Source: an uncultured Candidatus Saccharibacteria bacterium
GTDB lineage: Bacteria > Patescibacteriota > Saccharimonadia > Saccharimonadales > Saccharimonadaceae
Reading direction: 5' to 3'
NCBI GenBank assembly: GCA_946414345.1
Contig: CAMKOB010000008.1
Location: 1-41,933 of the forward strand
Length of the DNA stretch: 41,933 bases
The first letter of the stretch is position 1. Each line of letters starts with the position of its first letter. Both the position numbers and the translations under genes were made by a program. Below, piece after piece: positions 27,697 through 35,636 of this stretch. Below the pieces are notes generated by a model, which had not been told where the DNA came from, searched no databases, and saw only the letters and a program-made list of their open reading frames with translations.

Positions 27697-27708
27697 TAAA
27701 ATATATTT

Positions 27709-27782
27709 GGTGCTTTGGCGGAGTGGTTACGCAGCGGTCTGCAAAACCGCGTACACCGGTTCAATTCCGGTAGGCACCTCCA
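27709..27782 (+). tRNA. tRNA-Cys (GCA anticodon)
   Basis: The acceptor is GGTGCTT/AGGCACC, the anticodon arm GCGGT-CTGCAAA-ACCGC and the T-arm CCGG-TTCAATT-CCGG. U73, the usual Cys discriminator, and CCA are encoded. Confidence 0.95.
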
Positions 27783-27805
27783 AAAGAGCCTTAGGCTCTT
27801 TTTTC
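27782..27805 (+). terminator. Terminator of tRNA-Cys
   Basis: AAAAGAGCC-TTA-GGCTCTTTTTT is a 9-bp stem with a T-run, touching the encoded CCA. Confidence 0.85.
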
Positions 27806-27835
27806 GGCGCCTTCCGCGTCCCACGGGGCGGTATA

Positions 27836-27878
27836 GCACCTCCGCAAAAGAGCCTTAGGCTCTTTTTTCGGCGCCTTC
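27836..27878 (+). repeat. Duplicate of the tRNA-Cys 3' end and terminator
   Basis: GCACCTCC (27836-27843) repeats the tRNA 3' end at 27774-27781. After two extra bases, 34 nt at 27845-27878 are identical to 27781-27814, which include the whole terminator hairpin. The copy has the same orientation and lies 64 nt downstream. It ends a few bases before the stop of the convergent GT8 gene and may now act as a second terminator. Confidence 0.85.
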
Positions 27879-27883
27879 GTCTT

Positions 27884-28858
27884 TTATAGCTTAATCAACG
27901 GTTTCTTAGTCTCCGCCAACTTCGCACCCTTTTTAATCAACAAATCCACTTTCTCATGATCAGCATGTTGTTCTTTTGGCCCAAAAGCCTCCTGTTGTCT
28001 CCTCAGGTTACCATAAAACCCAGTTCCCTTAGCCGCTTCCCAAAACAGCTCTTCACACGGCACATTCTTATAATGCCACGGTTTATTAAACAAATTGAAA
28101 TGCACCAACTTTACATCAGGCGATAAATCCTTACTTGGTTCTGAGTTCCAACAAATATCAAGATGCATTATTTTTCCTCTCAATATTACATTCAAGTAAT
28201 CTTGATCGGGCGCCACTAAATCAGCATCATATTTCTGTATCAGTTCAATCATCGTCGACAAATACTTTAGCTTACGCATCCTTTTTAAATCCATCACCTG
28301 TACACCAGAGTTCACATATTCATCATGTGGCACACCCACCGCCTTATCAACATAATCACGAAATTCAGGTATTACAGAAACCTTTGGATCCACCGCCGCC
28401 GCAAGCGCATTCTCTCCTAAATCAATATCAAACAACTCCCCAATATCACCGCGCAAAATCGTATCGCTATCAATATACACTGCCTTCTTGTAAAGTGGAA
28501 ATAACCGCGGAATAAACGCCCGATAATAATATACTGCGGACGAGAAAAAATCCGCCGCCCCTTTTTGTCGTCGCGTACAATAAGTCACAATCGCGCGAAG
28601 ATACAAGCTATTCGTAATCTTCCTAAATTCAATCGCCATATTCTTTGTCACCAAACTACGCAGCCTTACTCGGTTTGCCCAACTCAACCCATCATGCAAA
28701 ATAATTACCCGATAATAACGCTTTTTGTTAGACGCTCGTTCCAATGAGTGGATCGCCGCCGCCGCATATGGCGCATATGCATTATTAATCGTAATAAAAA
28801 TCGGCACCACTTTCGTAAGTTTCTTTAAAGGAGGAATTCCAGTCGCAAAAATACTCAT
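27884..28858 (-). CDS. Family 8-type glycosyltransferase
   Basis: This 324-residue enzyme has the GT8 pattern: PIFITINNAYAPYAAAAIHSL at the sugar-nucleotide end, the metal-binding DxD in KKAVYIDSDTILRGDIGELF, NSGVQVMDLKRMR, APDQDYLNVIL, and HFNLFNKPWHY near the C-terminus. GT8 enzymes add glucose or galactose to lipopolysaccharide, teichoic acid or protein; the acceptor here is unknown. Its ATG overlaps the stop of the upstream acyltransferase (ATGA), so the two are cotranscribed and may work on the same glycolipid. Confidence 0.9.
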   Translation of the reverse strand: MSIFATGIPPLKKLTKVVPIFITINNAYAPYAAAAIHSLERASNKKRYYRVIILHDGLSWANRVRLRSLVTKNMAIEFRKITNSLYLRAIVTYCTRRQKGAADFFSSAVYYYRAFIPRLFPLYKKAVYIDSDTILRGDIGELFDIDLGENALAAAVDPKVSVIPEFRDYVDKAVGVPHDEYVNSGVQVMDLKRMRKLKYLSTMIELIQKYDADLVAPDQDYLNVILRGKIMHLDICWNSEPSKDLSPDVKLVHFNLFNKPWHYKNVPCEELFWEAAKGTGFYGNLRRQQEAFGPKEQHADHEKVDLLIKKGAKLAETKKPLIKL

Positions 28859-29685
28859 TTCTTCTCAGCCTTCTTTATATATTTAAAATATTCATAACTA
28901 CTATGCTTACTCATCTTAACCATACTATTATACGCCTCTTCCGCCAACTTCGCCCGATTTTCTTCATCTGATAACTTTTTATCCGGATAAAATGGCCCGT
29001 CTATATAAACCGTCATATCTGGTCTCGCCTGACCCACGACTTTAGATTTTTGATATGTTGTTGTCATTGTAAAAATCGGCAAATTATTTCTTACTGCATA
29101 TTTAAACGATTTGTCACCTGCCGGAAACTTCCGAATCCCAGTGTAATATGGCCATACATGCGCTTCAGGATAAATCACCAAACAGTTTTTTTGCGCCAAC
29201 CTTTTATCTACTGCCTCATTAAAAGCAATTTTCTCATCTTTTGACGAACCAAGCGGCAACGCCCCAATATAAGGCAAATATTTACCAATCCCAGGTATTT
29301 TCAAATTTACCGGCGACACAATCGTAAAAATCCGTCTATCCGCCACAAGTGCCGGCGAGAAAGCATCATGATACGGATTCGTATGATTCGCATAGACCAC
29401 ATACCCAGTGCCCTTAGCTTTTTTAAGCTTCTCTCGCCCCACTACTTTCATGTGCAAATACGATTTAGCATAATACCTTGCAAAAACCTTAAATCCACGA
29501 TACAACACCGAACCATACAATCTTTTAAATGGATTACGCGGAATGAATTGATAACCTTCCGGTAACCCAACCTTTTCCTTCCGCTCTTGTTCCTTTGTCT
29601 GAATCGGATCATCTTCTTCTGATTCATAATAAAAAACTCGCTCAACTTCCGGTAAATCCTTTTGAAATAACTCTGCTCTTGCCAT
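28855..29685 (-). CDS. PlsC-like 1-acylglycerol-3-phosphate acyltransferase
   Basis: About 276 residues. The acyltransferase motif is ANHTNPYHDAF, with H-x5-D spacing rather than the textbook H-x4-D. The later motif is IYPEAHVWPYYTGIRKFPAG. This combination fits a PlsC subfamily I recall from Firmicutes. It would acylate lysophosphatidate or another lipid acceptor. No long N-terminal membrane helix is present, so it may be peripheral. The start at 29685 is preferred over 29694 because the purine-rich AAAGTGGA lies too close to the first ATG. Promoter TATAAT (29720 to 29715) directly abuts the stop of the next gene. Confidence 0.85.
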   Translation of the reverse strand: MARAELFQKDLPEVERVFYYESEEDDPIQTKEQERKEKVGLPEGYQFIPRNPFKRLYGSVLYRGFKVFARYYAKSYLHMKVVGREKLKKAKGTGYVVYANHTNPYHDAFSPALVADRRIFTIVSPVNLKIPGIGKYLPYIGALPLGSSKDEKIAFNEAVDKRLAQKNCLVIYPEAHVWPYYTGIRKFPAGDKSFKYAVRNNLPIFTMTTTYQKSKVVGQARPDMTVYIDGPFYPDKKLSDEENRAKLAEEAYNSMVKMSKHSSYEYFKYIKKAEKK

Positions 29686-29714
29686 AATTAACATTCCACT
29701 TTATGTTAATACTT

Positions 29715-29723
29715 ATTATATCA
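29715..29723 (-). promoter_or_regulatory. Promoter of plsC-GT8, sharing the upstream stop codon
   Basis: The extended element TGA-TATAAT uses the TGA stop (29723 to 29721) of the preceding glycosyltransferase as its TGn motif. Confidence 0.6.
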
Positions 29724-30542
29724 TAAGTTATTTTTCAGCTTTTCGTACTCAGTAAAAATATCGTCATAGTCATCAATTTTCAAAACCTTATGCACTCGCT
29801 CAATATCAAACGGTTTCACCTTCTGCACATGAAAAAATGGCCAAAATTTAAAATTATTTGAAAAATGATGTAAAACCGTATCACTGCGCGGCCTTTCACC
29901 TTGTTCATTATATTTCCGCCCCACCAATTGTCTCTTTGAAATCGCTTTATTTAGAGCCGCTTGATCCGCCAGCATCATCCATCGTTTTTTGCACAGCGAA
30001 ACAGCTTTTTCAAACATTTCCGTCTTCCGACACTCCTTCAAATTAAATAACATCACGCCCGAATTCATATAATCAAAATTAAATAGCCCATGATAATGAT
30101 AAAAATTCTTCCCATAAATATCCAAGACTCCCGCCGCCTCAATTCCGTCTAAATCCATATTATAAAAATCACCTATATCGCCTCGACACATCACATCATA
30201 ATCTAAATACAAAACCCGTTCAGCTTGTTCAAGCTCCTTAAACTTGTCCATATAAAGCCGAAGCATTGAACATGGCGTAAAATACGACCCCATATTTTTC
30301 TTTGGCAAATTCTCTACAAACACATCCGTCGCATCAATCAGTGTGACCGAATTCCGGCCATCATACTTCTTCACCAACTTATTTAAAAACTCCGCCGTCT
30401 TTTTAGAAAAAGGCTTCACATTATCATATTTAATTGTCGCAATATAAATATTAAAAACCCCTCGCCCATTCATCATCAAAGACAAAATCGAAACCAGCAC
30501 CCCGCGACTAATTCCCTCGTCCCCACAATACAAAATATTCAT
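29721..30542 (-). CDS. Second family 8-type glycosyltransferase
   Basis: This 273-residue protein begins MNILYCGDEGISRGVLVSILSL. It carries SMLRLYMDKF, the DxD in RVLYLDYDVMCRGDIGDFY, MNSGVMLFNLKECR, LADQAALNKAI and a C-terminal HHFSNNFKFWP, the GT8 signature set. It is only distantly similar to the enzyme at 27884. The acceptor is unknown. The TATAAT box (30555 to 30550) ends 8 nt before the ATG, so it should be leaderless. Confidence 0.9.
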   Translation of the reverse strand: MNILYCGDEGISRGVLVSILSLMMNGRGVFNIYIATIKYDNVKPFSKKTAEFLNKLVKKYDGRNSVTLIDATDVFVENLPKKNMGSYFTPCSMLRLYMDKFKELEQAERVLYLDYDVMCRGDIGDFYNMDLDGIEAAGVLDIYGKNFYHYHGLFNFDYMNSGVMLFNLKECRKTEMFEKAVSLCKKRWMMLADQAALNKAISKRQLVGRKYNEQGERPRSDTVLHHFSNNFKFWPFFHVQKVKPFDIERVHKVLKIDDYDDIFTEYEKLKNNL

Positions 30543-30549
30543 AATTCAT

Positions 30550-30558
30550 ATTATATCA
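30550..30558 (-). promoter_or_regulatory. Leaderless promoter of the second GT8 gene
   Basis: TGa-TATAAT on the minus strand, last base 30550; ATG at 30542, 8 nt downstream. Confidence 0.65.
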
Positions 30559-30590
30559 AACCCTACACCACCACGCAAAAACACAAAATA

Positions 30591-30605
30591 TGCTAAAATA
30601 TAAGC
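30591..30605 (+). promoter_or_regulatory. Leaderless promoter of the second EamA gene
   Basis: TGC-TAAAAT has its hexamer at 30594-30599; ATG at 30606, 7 nt downstream. Confidence 0.7.
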
Positions 30606-31520
30606 ATGAGCTGGATAATTTTTGTAATTATTGCTGTAATTTTCACCGCAATTGTCATTTTTATCGATAATTATGTCTCAGATATATATTTCAAAGGCCG
30701 CGACGCCGCTTCACAAAAATGTTTCTTTATATTCAGCTATCTTATCGCCGGAATTATAACATTGATAATTACAGGCTTCAATTTTGAATTAATTGATTTT
30801 ATCATATTCTTTAGCTCTGGTGCCATTATCAGCTTTGCAAATATTTTTTATTACAGAGCACTCGAAATAGACAACACTGTGAACCTCGGCATCTTCATAC
30901 AGATATTACCAATTATTTACCTAATATTTGGTTGGTTATTCTTTGGGGATAGTATTTCCCCTACACAACTAGTTGCCTTCGCAGTCATCTTAGCTGCGCC
31001 AATCCTCATCGTTGCCACCACGCGCAAAAAAAGCCGCAAAGTCAAACTACGCGCCATATTCTTTACATTCTTATATGTAATGATCGGTGTTATCGGCAAC
31101 CTAATGTTTGTCAAATTCAACAGTGAAAATGTAGGCATCGTCACCGAAATCGCCCTAGTATTCTTAGGTAAAAGTATTGGTAATGCCATTATAATACTAG
31201 CAAAACCTCGCTGGCGACGACGCTTCCAAACCGTTGTAAAATCCAGTCGTAAAAAAGTCCTTATTCCATTAACAATAAGTTTTATTATGAATTTAGTCAA
31301 AGATTTTTCTTACCGTAGTGCTCTAGTTTTAGCCCCATCGGTTGCGCTCGCCTCCGCTGCCTCCGATTCCGCCGAACCAATAGTTATTTTCTTCATGGGA
31401 TTGTTACTCACACTAATTTGGCCAAAATTTGGTCGCGAAAAACTCAACCGTAAATCCGTCATCGTACATCTAGCCGCCACAGTTCTAGTTGTCGCCGGCA
31501 TCATTCTAATTCAATTATAA
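30606..31520 (+). CDS. EamA/DMT-family transporter (paralogue)
   Basis: This 304-residue protein has about ten helices and the same plan as the protein at 12426-13355. The first repeat ends with NLGIFIQILPIIYLIFGWLFFGDSISPTQLVAFAVILAAPILIVATTRKK. The second half contains a basic loop (KPRWRRRFQTVVKSSRKK) like the KSYRKSFSKIVKG loop of its paralogue. Substrate unknown. The stop overlaps the convergent RNase H gene by six bases. A leaderless promoter supports the start. Confidence 0.85.
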   Translation: MSWIIFVIIAVIFTAIVIFIDNYVSDIYFKGRDAASQKCFFIFSYLIAGIITLIITGFNFELIDFIIFFSSGAIISFANIFYYRALEIDNTVNLGIFIQILPIIYLIFGWLFFGDSISPTQLVAFAVILAAPILIVATTRKKSRKVKLRAIFFTFLYVMIGVIGNLMFVKFNSENVGIVTEIALVFLGKSIGNAIIILAKPRWRRRFQTVVKSSRKKVLIPLTISFIMNLVKDFSYRSALVLAPSVALASAASDSAEPIVIFFMGLLLTLIWPKFGREKLNRKSVIVHLAATVLVVAGIILIQL

Positions 31521-31943
31521 CTTTTCACCAAGCCTAGCGCGACCGGCCCATTCATCAGCCATTTCATTAAACTCAGTTCCCACATGCCCACGCGTCCAAA
31601 TTAGTTTAACCGGATTGTCGCGATACAACTTATATAATTCTTGTACGATATCTAAATTCTTAATTGGGCCGGTCTTCTTTTTCCAACCATCCCTTTCCCA
31701 ACCCGGTGCCCACTTCGTCAGCACATTCACCCAGAATTCCGAATCGGTATGAATCTCGCAACCATCATCCCCAGCGTACTTAATTGCCGAAATTAAAGCT
31801 GTTCCCTCCATCCGAATATTCGTCGTATTATCTTCACAACCAATTACTACCGGAGTACCGACATTATCGTTAACCTCGATTACTGCAAACCCTCCTAACC
31901 CCGGATTAGGTTCTGCACTTCCGTCTGTATATAATATCTTCAT
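31515..31943 (-). CDS. rnhA: Ribonuclease HI
   Basis: RNase HI removes RNA from RNA-DNA hybrids. In the 142-residue form starting at 31943, the catalytic residues are D7 in YTDGSAEPNPG, E46 in NIRMEGTALISAI, D67 in IHTDSEFW, and the last Asp in GHVGTEFNEMADEWA. The length is typical of the short family without a hybrid-binding domain. The ATG at 31943 is chosen because TAAAAT (31956 to 31951) ends 8 nt upstream; the earlier ATG at 31952 lies within that promoter. Confidence 0.93.
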   Translation of the reverse strand: MKILYTDGSAEPNPGLGGFAVIEVNDNVGTPVVIGCEDNTTNIRMEGTALISAIKYAGDDGCEIHTDSEFWVNVLTKWAPGWERDGWKKKTGPIKNLDIVQELYKLYRDNPVKLIWTRGHVGTEFNEMADEWAGRARLGEKL

Positions 31944-31950
31944 ATATCTC

Positions 31951-31959
31951 ATTTTATCA
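31951..31959 (-). promoter_or_regulatory. Leaderless promoter of rnhA
   Basis: TGa-TAAAAT on the minus strand, last base 31951; ATG at 31943, 8 nt downstream. Confidence 0.6.
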
Positions 31960-31986
31960 CATCAAGCCATCAACCATCAAAAACTA

Positions 31987-31995
31987 TGGTATAAT
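31987..31995 (+). promoter_or_regulatory. Promoter of tRNA-Leu
   Basis: TGG-TATAAT has its hexamer at 31990-31995, 15 nt before the tRNA. Confidence 0.6.
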
Positions 31996-32010
31996 AATAG
32001 TATAAATTGG

Positions 32011-32095
32011 GCCCCGGTGGCGGAATTGGTATACGCGTTCGACTTAAAATCGAATGGAGAAATCCATATGAGTTCAAGTCTCATCCGGGGCACCA
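32011..32095 (+). tRNA. tRNA-Leu (UAA anticodon)
   Basis: The acceptor is GCCCCGG/CCGGGGC and the anticodon arm TTCGA-CTTAAAA-TCGAA. The long variable arm is TGGA-GAAA-TCCA and the T-loop TTCAAGT. A73 and CCA are encoded. The extra arm marks class II. Confidence 0.95.
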
Positions 32096-32100
32096 AACGC

Positions 32101-32135
32101 AATAATCTTGACCGCACGTCAAGATTATTTTATAT
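32101..32135 (+). terminator. Terminator of tRNA-Leu
   Basis: AATAATCTTGAC (32101-32112) pairs with GTCAAGATTATT (32118-32129) across a five-base loop and is followed by TTATAT. Confidence 0.8.
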
Positions 32136-32167
32136 CACATAAACTAAATTCTAGCAAAAATTTATAG

Positions 32168-32179
32168 TATAATTTTACT
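32168..32179 (+). promoter_or_regulatory. Leaderless promoter of the acyltransferase operon
   Basis: TATAAT is at 32168-32173, and the ATG begins at 32180, 7 nt downstream. Confidence 0.65.
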
Positions 32180-34123
32180 ATGGGCGAAAAAACAAAAAGA
32201 AGACACATCGTAGGTCTAGACAGTTTGAAGTTAATCGCAATCATTATGATAGTGGTTTATCACTGTTTCCCAGGAGTCTTAACTGGTGGGTTCATCGCCG
32301 TAGAAATATTCTTTGCAATTTCAGGCTTTTTAATTGGGCAAAAACTACTTTCAGAATATAAAATCAAAAGGAACAAATTTGGCAGCCCGAAAGGATTCCT
32401 CAAATTCACAGTTGACAGAATAAAAAGGTTTTTACCGACCCTAATATTCTGTATAATTCTAACGTTGTCCCTAGCCTATTTCGCCGATCCAGATTTACTC
32501 ACCGCGGCACGCCCAAACACTCTTTCGGCAGTTACATTCTCAACCAACATTGTCTCAATCATTACTGGCAGCACCTACGAAAATTCATTAATTCCCAATT
32601 TATTTAATCCAACCTGGTTCTTGGCGCTTGAATTGCAAGTCTGTTTATTATTCTACTTAATATTCGCGATTTTCACCAAACTATCACCAATGAAGAATAA
32701 TAAAACAAACGGTTTCTATGTTAAATTTCTCATACTTTGCCTACTAATTGCCACAATATCATTTGGCTTAATGGCCATATATGGTGGCAGGTTCTCGCTA
32801 TTCGACCGCGCCTACTTTGGTACAGACTCACACATTGGAGCATTTTTCCTTGGCGCAGCGCTCGCAACATTTACAACAATGCACCAAATCAAACCAGCAA
32901 AAGAAAAAGGCCGAATCGGCTGGTTCGCAGTATTATTTATGAGTATAGCCGGAGTAGTAGCAATGGCACCATTCATCCATTACGATTCAGCGCTAGCATT
33001 CATAATGGCTCTTCCACTCACCGCGACGTTAAGCATAGTAATGATATTCACAGTATTAAAACTTCAGAAGCCAATCATCAACAAAACTCCAAAAATACTT
33101 ATTGTACCAGAATACCTTGGTAAACTTTCATTCGCAATCTATCTACTACACTGGGGACTTTACATTCTACTCCCAAGCTTATTGTCGTTTTGGCCACTAG
33201 AAGTTGCGCCATACATTGCAATTGCACTTAGTATCGGCCTAGCAATTCTACTCCAAAAAGTCATCACTCCATTTTCTAAAAAACATAAAATCATTTTTGC
33301 AATACTTCTAACATGTAGCACAATTCTCCCAATCATGTCACTCATCAAAGCTCCAGAAAAATCTTCAATCGAAGAAAACTTAGCAGAAGCAAAAATCGAG
33401 CTTGATGAAACCAATAGTCAAACCGAAGAAGCAGCCACAGCGATTATAGATTATACCGGAATGAAAGTACTAGCCAATCTCTTAAATGGTGAAGTAATGA
33501 AATTCTTTGATGGTGCTGAAAGTTTTGCAAAGCCATATCCAGTCATAACAACCACAGCCTGGTACGGTGGCGGAGTAACCGGAAGTTTATATGGAAGAGA
33601 TTATTATAGTACGCCAGACTATGGACGCGCCTCAGAACTTGCCTCAAAACGCGTAATGGTACTTGGCGATTCAGTAGTACTTGGCGCAACAGCCAACCTC
33701 TACAACACAGTACCAGGAGTATTCGTAGATGCCATGGGCTCACGCAACATGACAGATGCAATTAATTTACTAGCAGGGTATCGCGCAGCAAACGGTGGTT
33801 CCCTACCATATATTATTGTAATCGGGCTAGTCACCAACTATGTCAATTTTGGCACAGACACGCTCCAAGCAATCATGGACGCAGCAGGCCCCGGACATCA
33901 ATTCGTATTTATGACCGGCTATTGCGGCGACTATCCGCGTGATGCCCAAAACAATACAATTCGCTGGATGGCAAATAGTTACGGCAACGTGCATGTTGGA
34001 GATTGGGTATCAGTGGTAGTGCCCAATGTAGATTGGTATACTTATGCGGACCACACGCATCTTACACCTGCAGGTCGGCAGGCGTATGCAAATTTAGTTA
34101 ATCAGGTAGTAAGCGGACTATGA
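32180..34123 (+). CDS. Acyltransferase-3 membrane protein with a C-terminal SGNH domain (OatA-like)
   Basis: This 647-residue protein opens with GLDSLKLIAIIMIVVYHCFPG, the AT3 signature with the catalytic-type histidine. VEIFFAISGFLIGQ and about ten membrane helices to residue 390 follow. A linker rich in E, A and T leads to an external SGNH-type esterase/transferase. Its block I is VMVLGDSVVLG (about 490-500), the Asn-type block is VIGLVTNY, and the last block is DHTHLTPAG (about 623). This arrangement is that of OatA/OafA enzymes, which pass acetyl groups across the membrane to peptidoglycan or surface sugars. The stop overlaps the next ATG (ATGA), so the following coiled-coil gene is translationally coupled. 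The acceptor is inferred only. Confidence 0.9.
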   Translation: MGEKTKRRHIVGLDSLKLIAIIMIVVYHCFPGVLTGGFIAVEIFFAISGFLIGQKLLSEYKIKRNKFGSPKGFLKFTVDRIKRFLPTLIFCIILTLSLAYFADPDLLTAARPNTLSAVTFSTNIVSIITGSTYENSLIPNLFNPTWFLALELQVCLLFYLIFAIFTKLSPMKNNKTNGFYVKFLILCLLIATISFGLMAIYGGRFSLFDRAYFGTDSHIGAFFLGAALATFTTMHQIKPAKEKGRIGWFAVLFMSIAGVVAMAPFIHYDSALAFIMALPLTATLSIVMIFTVLKLQKPIINKTPKILIVPEYLGKLSFAIYLLHWGLYILLPSLLSFWPLEVAPYIAIALSIGLAILLQKVITPFSKKHKIIFAILLTCSTILPIMSLIKAPEKSSIEENLAEAKIELDETNSQTEEAATAIIDYTGMKVLANLLNGEVMKFFDGAESFAKPYPVITTTAWYGGGVTGSLYGRDYYSTPDYGRASELASKRVMVLGDSVVLGATANLYNTVPGVFVDAMGSRNMTDAINLLAGYRAANGGSLPYIIVIGLVTNYVNFGTDTLQAIMDAAGPGHQFVFMTGYCGDYPRDAQNNTIRWMANSYGNVHVGDWVSVVVPNVDWYTYADHTHLTPAGRQAYANLVNQVVSGL

Positions 34124-34848
34124 AAACTATCACAAAAATCTTAATTGGTACACTTTGTTGTGTAGCAATAACAAGCTTCGCACTATATGAAGCATATTCT
34201 ATTGTTAAAAAAGAGTATTTACGTCAAACAGAAATTGCAACAGCAGCACACGAAAGAATAAATTATAATTTGGACATGATTAAAATAGCCGTCATAACCG
34301 AAGACGTAGAAACCTACCAAAAAAATCTAGCCGAAATCAAAGAACAGACCAACATCATTACACCGCTCGGGCTTATTAAAAACGAGCAGGCAGATTTCTT
34401 GAACCAGCTCGAAGAGTACACTACACTTCTAGATAGCAAAGCCGAATTATTAACCGAAATGCAATCCGTAAAAACAAGCATCGCAACCGTAAAAGACAAA
34501 TTAAATGAAAATTACGGTGACAAAGATTCTATATCACGAGATAAATTAAAAGAGTCCAAAGACAAAGTGCTAGAATTCAAAATAAATAACAGCGGGTATA
34601 CCGAAGAAAAAATACTCGCAATCATTAACCAAGTTAATGGAGCCTTGGAAGGAATTTCCGAAAAAGCCTCGGCTCTCGCCGAATGTATCGACACCTGTTA
34701 TGCAGACCGAATCAGCGAAATCGACGATGAACTAGCAGACAAAATGAAAAGCTTCGCCGATGCAGTAGATGAACTAAATATTAGCCTCGAAAAAGAATTC
34801 AGTTTCGACAAAATGACAAGCATCAAAGAAAACAAAACCAACGGATAA
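34120..34848 (+). CDS. Membrane-anchored coiled-coil protein
   Basis: This 242-residue protein has an N-terminal signal anchor (ILIGTLCCVAITSFALYEAYSI, about 7-28). A long, charged helical region follows, with LNQLEEYTTLLDSKAELLTEMQSVKTSIATVKDKL suggesting coiled coil. It has two cysteines in ECIDTCY. I do not recognise a family. It is coupled by an ATGA overlap to the SGNH acyltransferase, which suggests a partner role at the cell surface. It converges on the trxB-like gene with two bases between. Confidence 0.7.
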   Translation: MKTITKILIGTLCCVAITSFALYEAYSIVKKEYLRQTEIATAAHERINYNLDMIKIAVITEDVETYQKNLAEIKEQTNIITPLGLIKNEQADFLNQLEEYTTLLDSKAELLTEMQSVKTSIATVKDKLNENYGDKDSISRDKLKESKDKVLEFKINNSGYTEEKILAIINQVNGALEGISEKASALAECIDTCYADRISEIDDELADKMKSFADAVDELNISLEKEFSFDKMTSIKENKTNG

Positions 34849-34850
34849 AA

Positions 34851-35624
34851 CTATCCCAAGTATCGTACAGCTTCCGTTGCCGCTACTGCGCCATCGGCCG
34901 CCGCTGTCACTAATTGCCTTACGGATTTCGTTCGGCAATCTCCTGCCACAAATATTCCAGGCTGCGAAGTATGACAGTTTTCATCCGCAACAACATAACC
35001 ATCCGAATCAAGCTTTATTAAATCATTTAAGAATGAAGTATTTGGTATCCGTCCAATAGCCACAAATACCGCCTCAGCATCCGCAGGAATTGGCTCATTA
35101 TGATGAATATTATATACCTTCGATGCAATATTCTCTAAATACGAAACCTCATACTTGGCAGTATTACCGCTCCCTACTACCACCACCGGCTTGCCTTTAT
35201 ACAAAGCTCCATCACAAGTTGCGCAATAAAACACTGGGCGGTTCCCCACCTCCGCCATTTTTTTCTCGGATAGTTTTCGTGGCCCCGTACCAGTTGCAAT
35301 TATCAAAGCATCGCACCGATAATCCGTTTCGTCAGTCTTGATCACGAACTCATATTCGCCCTCTTCATCATTCAAGATATCTTCTGCTACTTCATAAACC
35401 ACCGTTACACCGAGTTTCTTCACCTGCTCATCAACCTTCTTAGACAAATCCTCTCCGGATATCGCGAGCTCACCAGGCCAGTTTTCCACTCTCTGCGACT
35501 CAACGATTTGTCCACCCAAAACCTTACCTTCTATTATTAATACGGATTTACCGGCTCGTGCCGCATAAATCCCCGCTGTCATTCCAGCTATCCCCGCTCC
35601 TATGATAATAATATCTGCATTCAT
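34851..35624 (-). CDS. trxB: Thioredoxin reductase-like flavoprotein, shortened
   Basis: The FAD motif IIIIGAGIAGMTAGIYAARAGKSVLIIEG, the redox pair CATCDG (C134, C137) and the final FVAGDCRTKSVRQLVTAAADGAVAA are those of low-molecular-weight thioredoxin reductase. At 257 residues it is about 50-60 short of the usual 305-320. The gap lies in the pyridine-nucleotide domain: GSGNTAKYEVSYLENIASKVYNIHHNEP is followed directly by PADAEAVFVAIGR. The HRRxxxR stretch that selects NADPH and the strands after it are gone. It may use another donor or fold differently. The promoter TATAAT lies over the rnj stop, and the ATG is 7 nt downstream. Confidence 0.88.
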   Translation of the reverse strand: MNADIIIIGAGIAGMTAGIYAARAGKSVLIIEGKVLGGQIVESQRVENWPGELAISGEDLSKKVDEQVKKLGVTVVYEVAEDILNDEEGEYEFVIKTDETDYRCDALIIATGTGPRKLSEKKMAEVGNRPVFYCATCDGALYKGKPVVVVGSGNTAKYEVSYLENIASKVYNIHHNEPIPADAEAVFVAIGRIPNTSFLNDLIKLDSDGYVVADENCHTSQPGIFVAGDCRTKSVRQLVTAAADGAVAATEAVRYLG

Positions 35625-35630
35625 GATATT

Positions 35631-35636
35631 ATTATA
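35631..35636 (-). promoter_or_regulatory. Leaderless promoter of trxB-like gene, overlapping the rnj stop
   Basis: TATAAT (35636 to 35631) contains the TAA stop of RNase J (35634 to 35632). The ATG begins at 35624, 7 nt downstream. Confidence 0.7.

Noticed and set aside
27635-27889. Plus-strand 84-codon ORF
   Set aside because: It spans the whole tRNA-Cys and both terminator copies, so it is a chance frame.
28855-29685. H-x5-D spacing in PlsC as a damaged active site
   Set aside because: The same spacing, together with the YPEAHxWPYY block, is what I recall for a PlsC subfamily, so it is probably normal.
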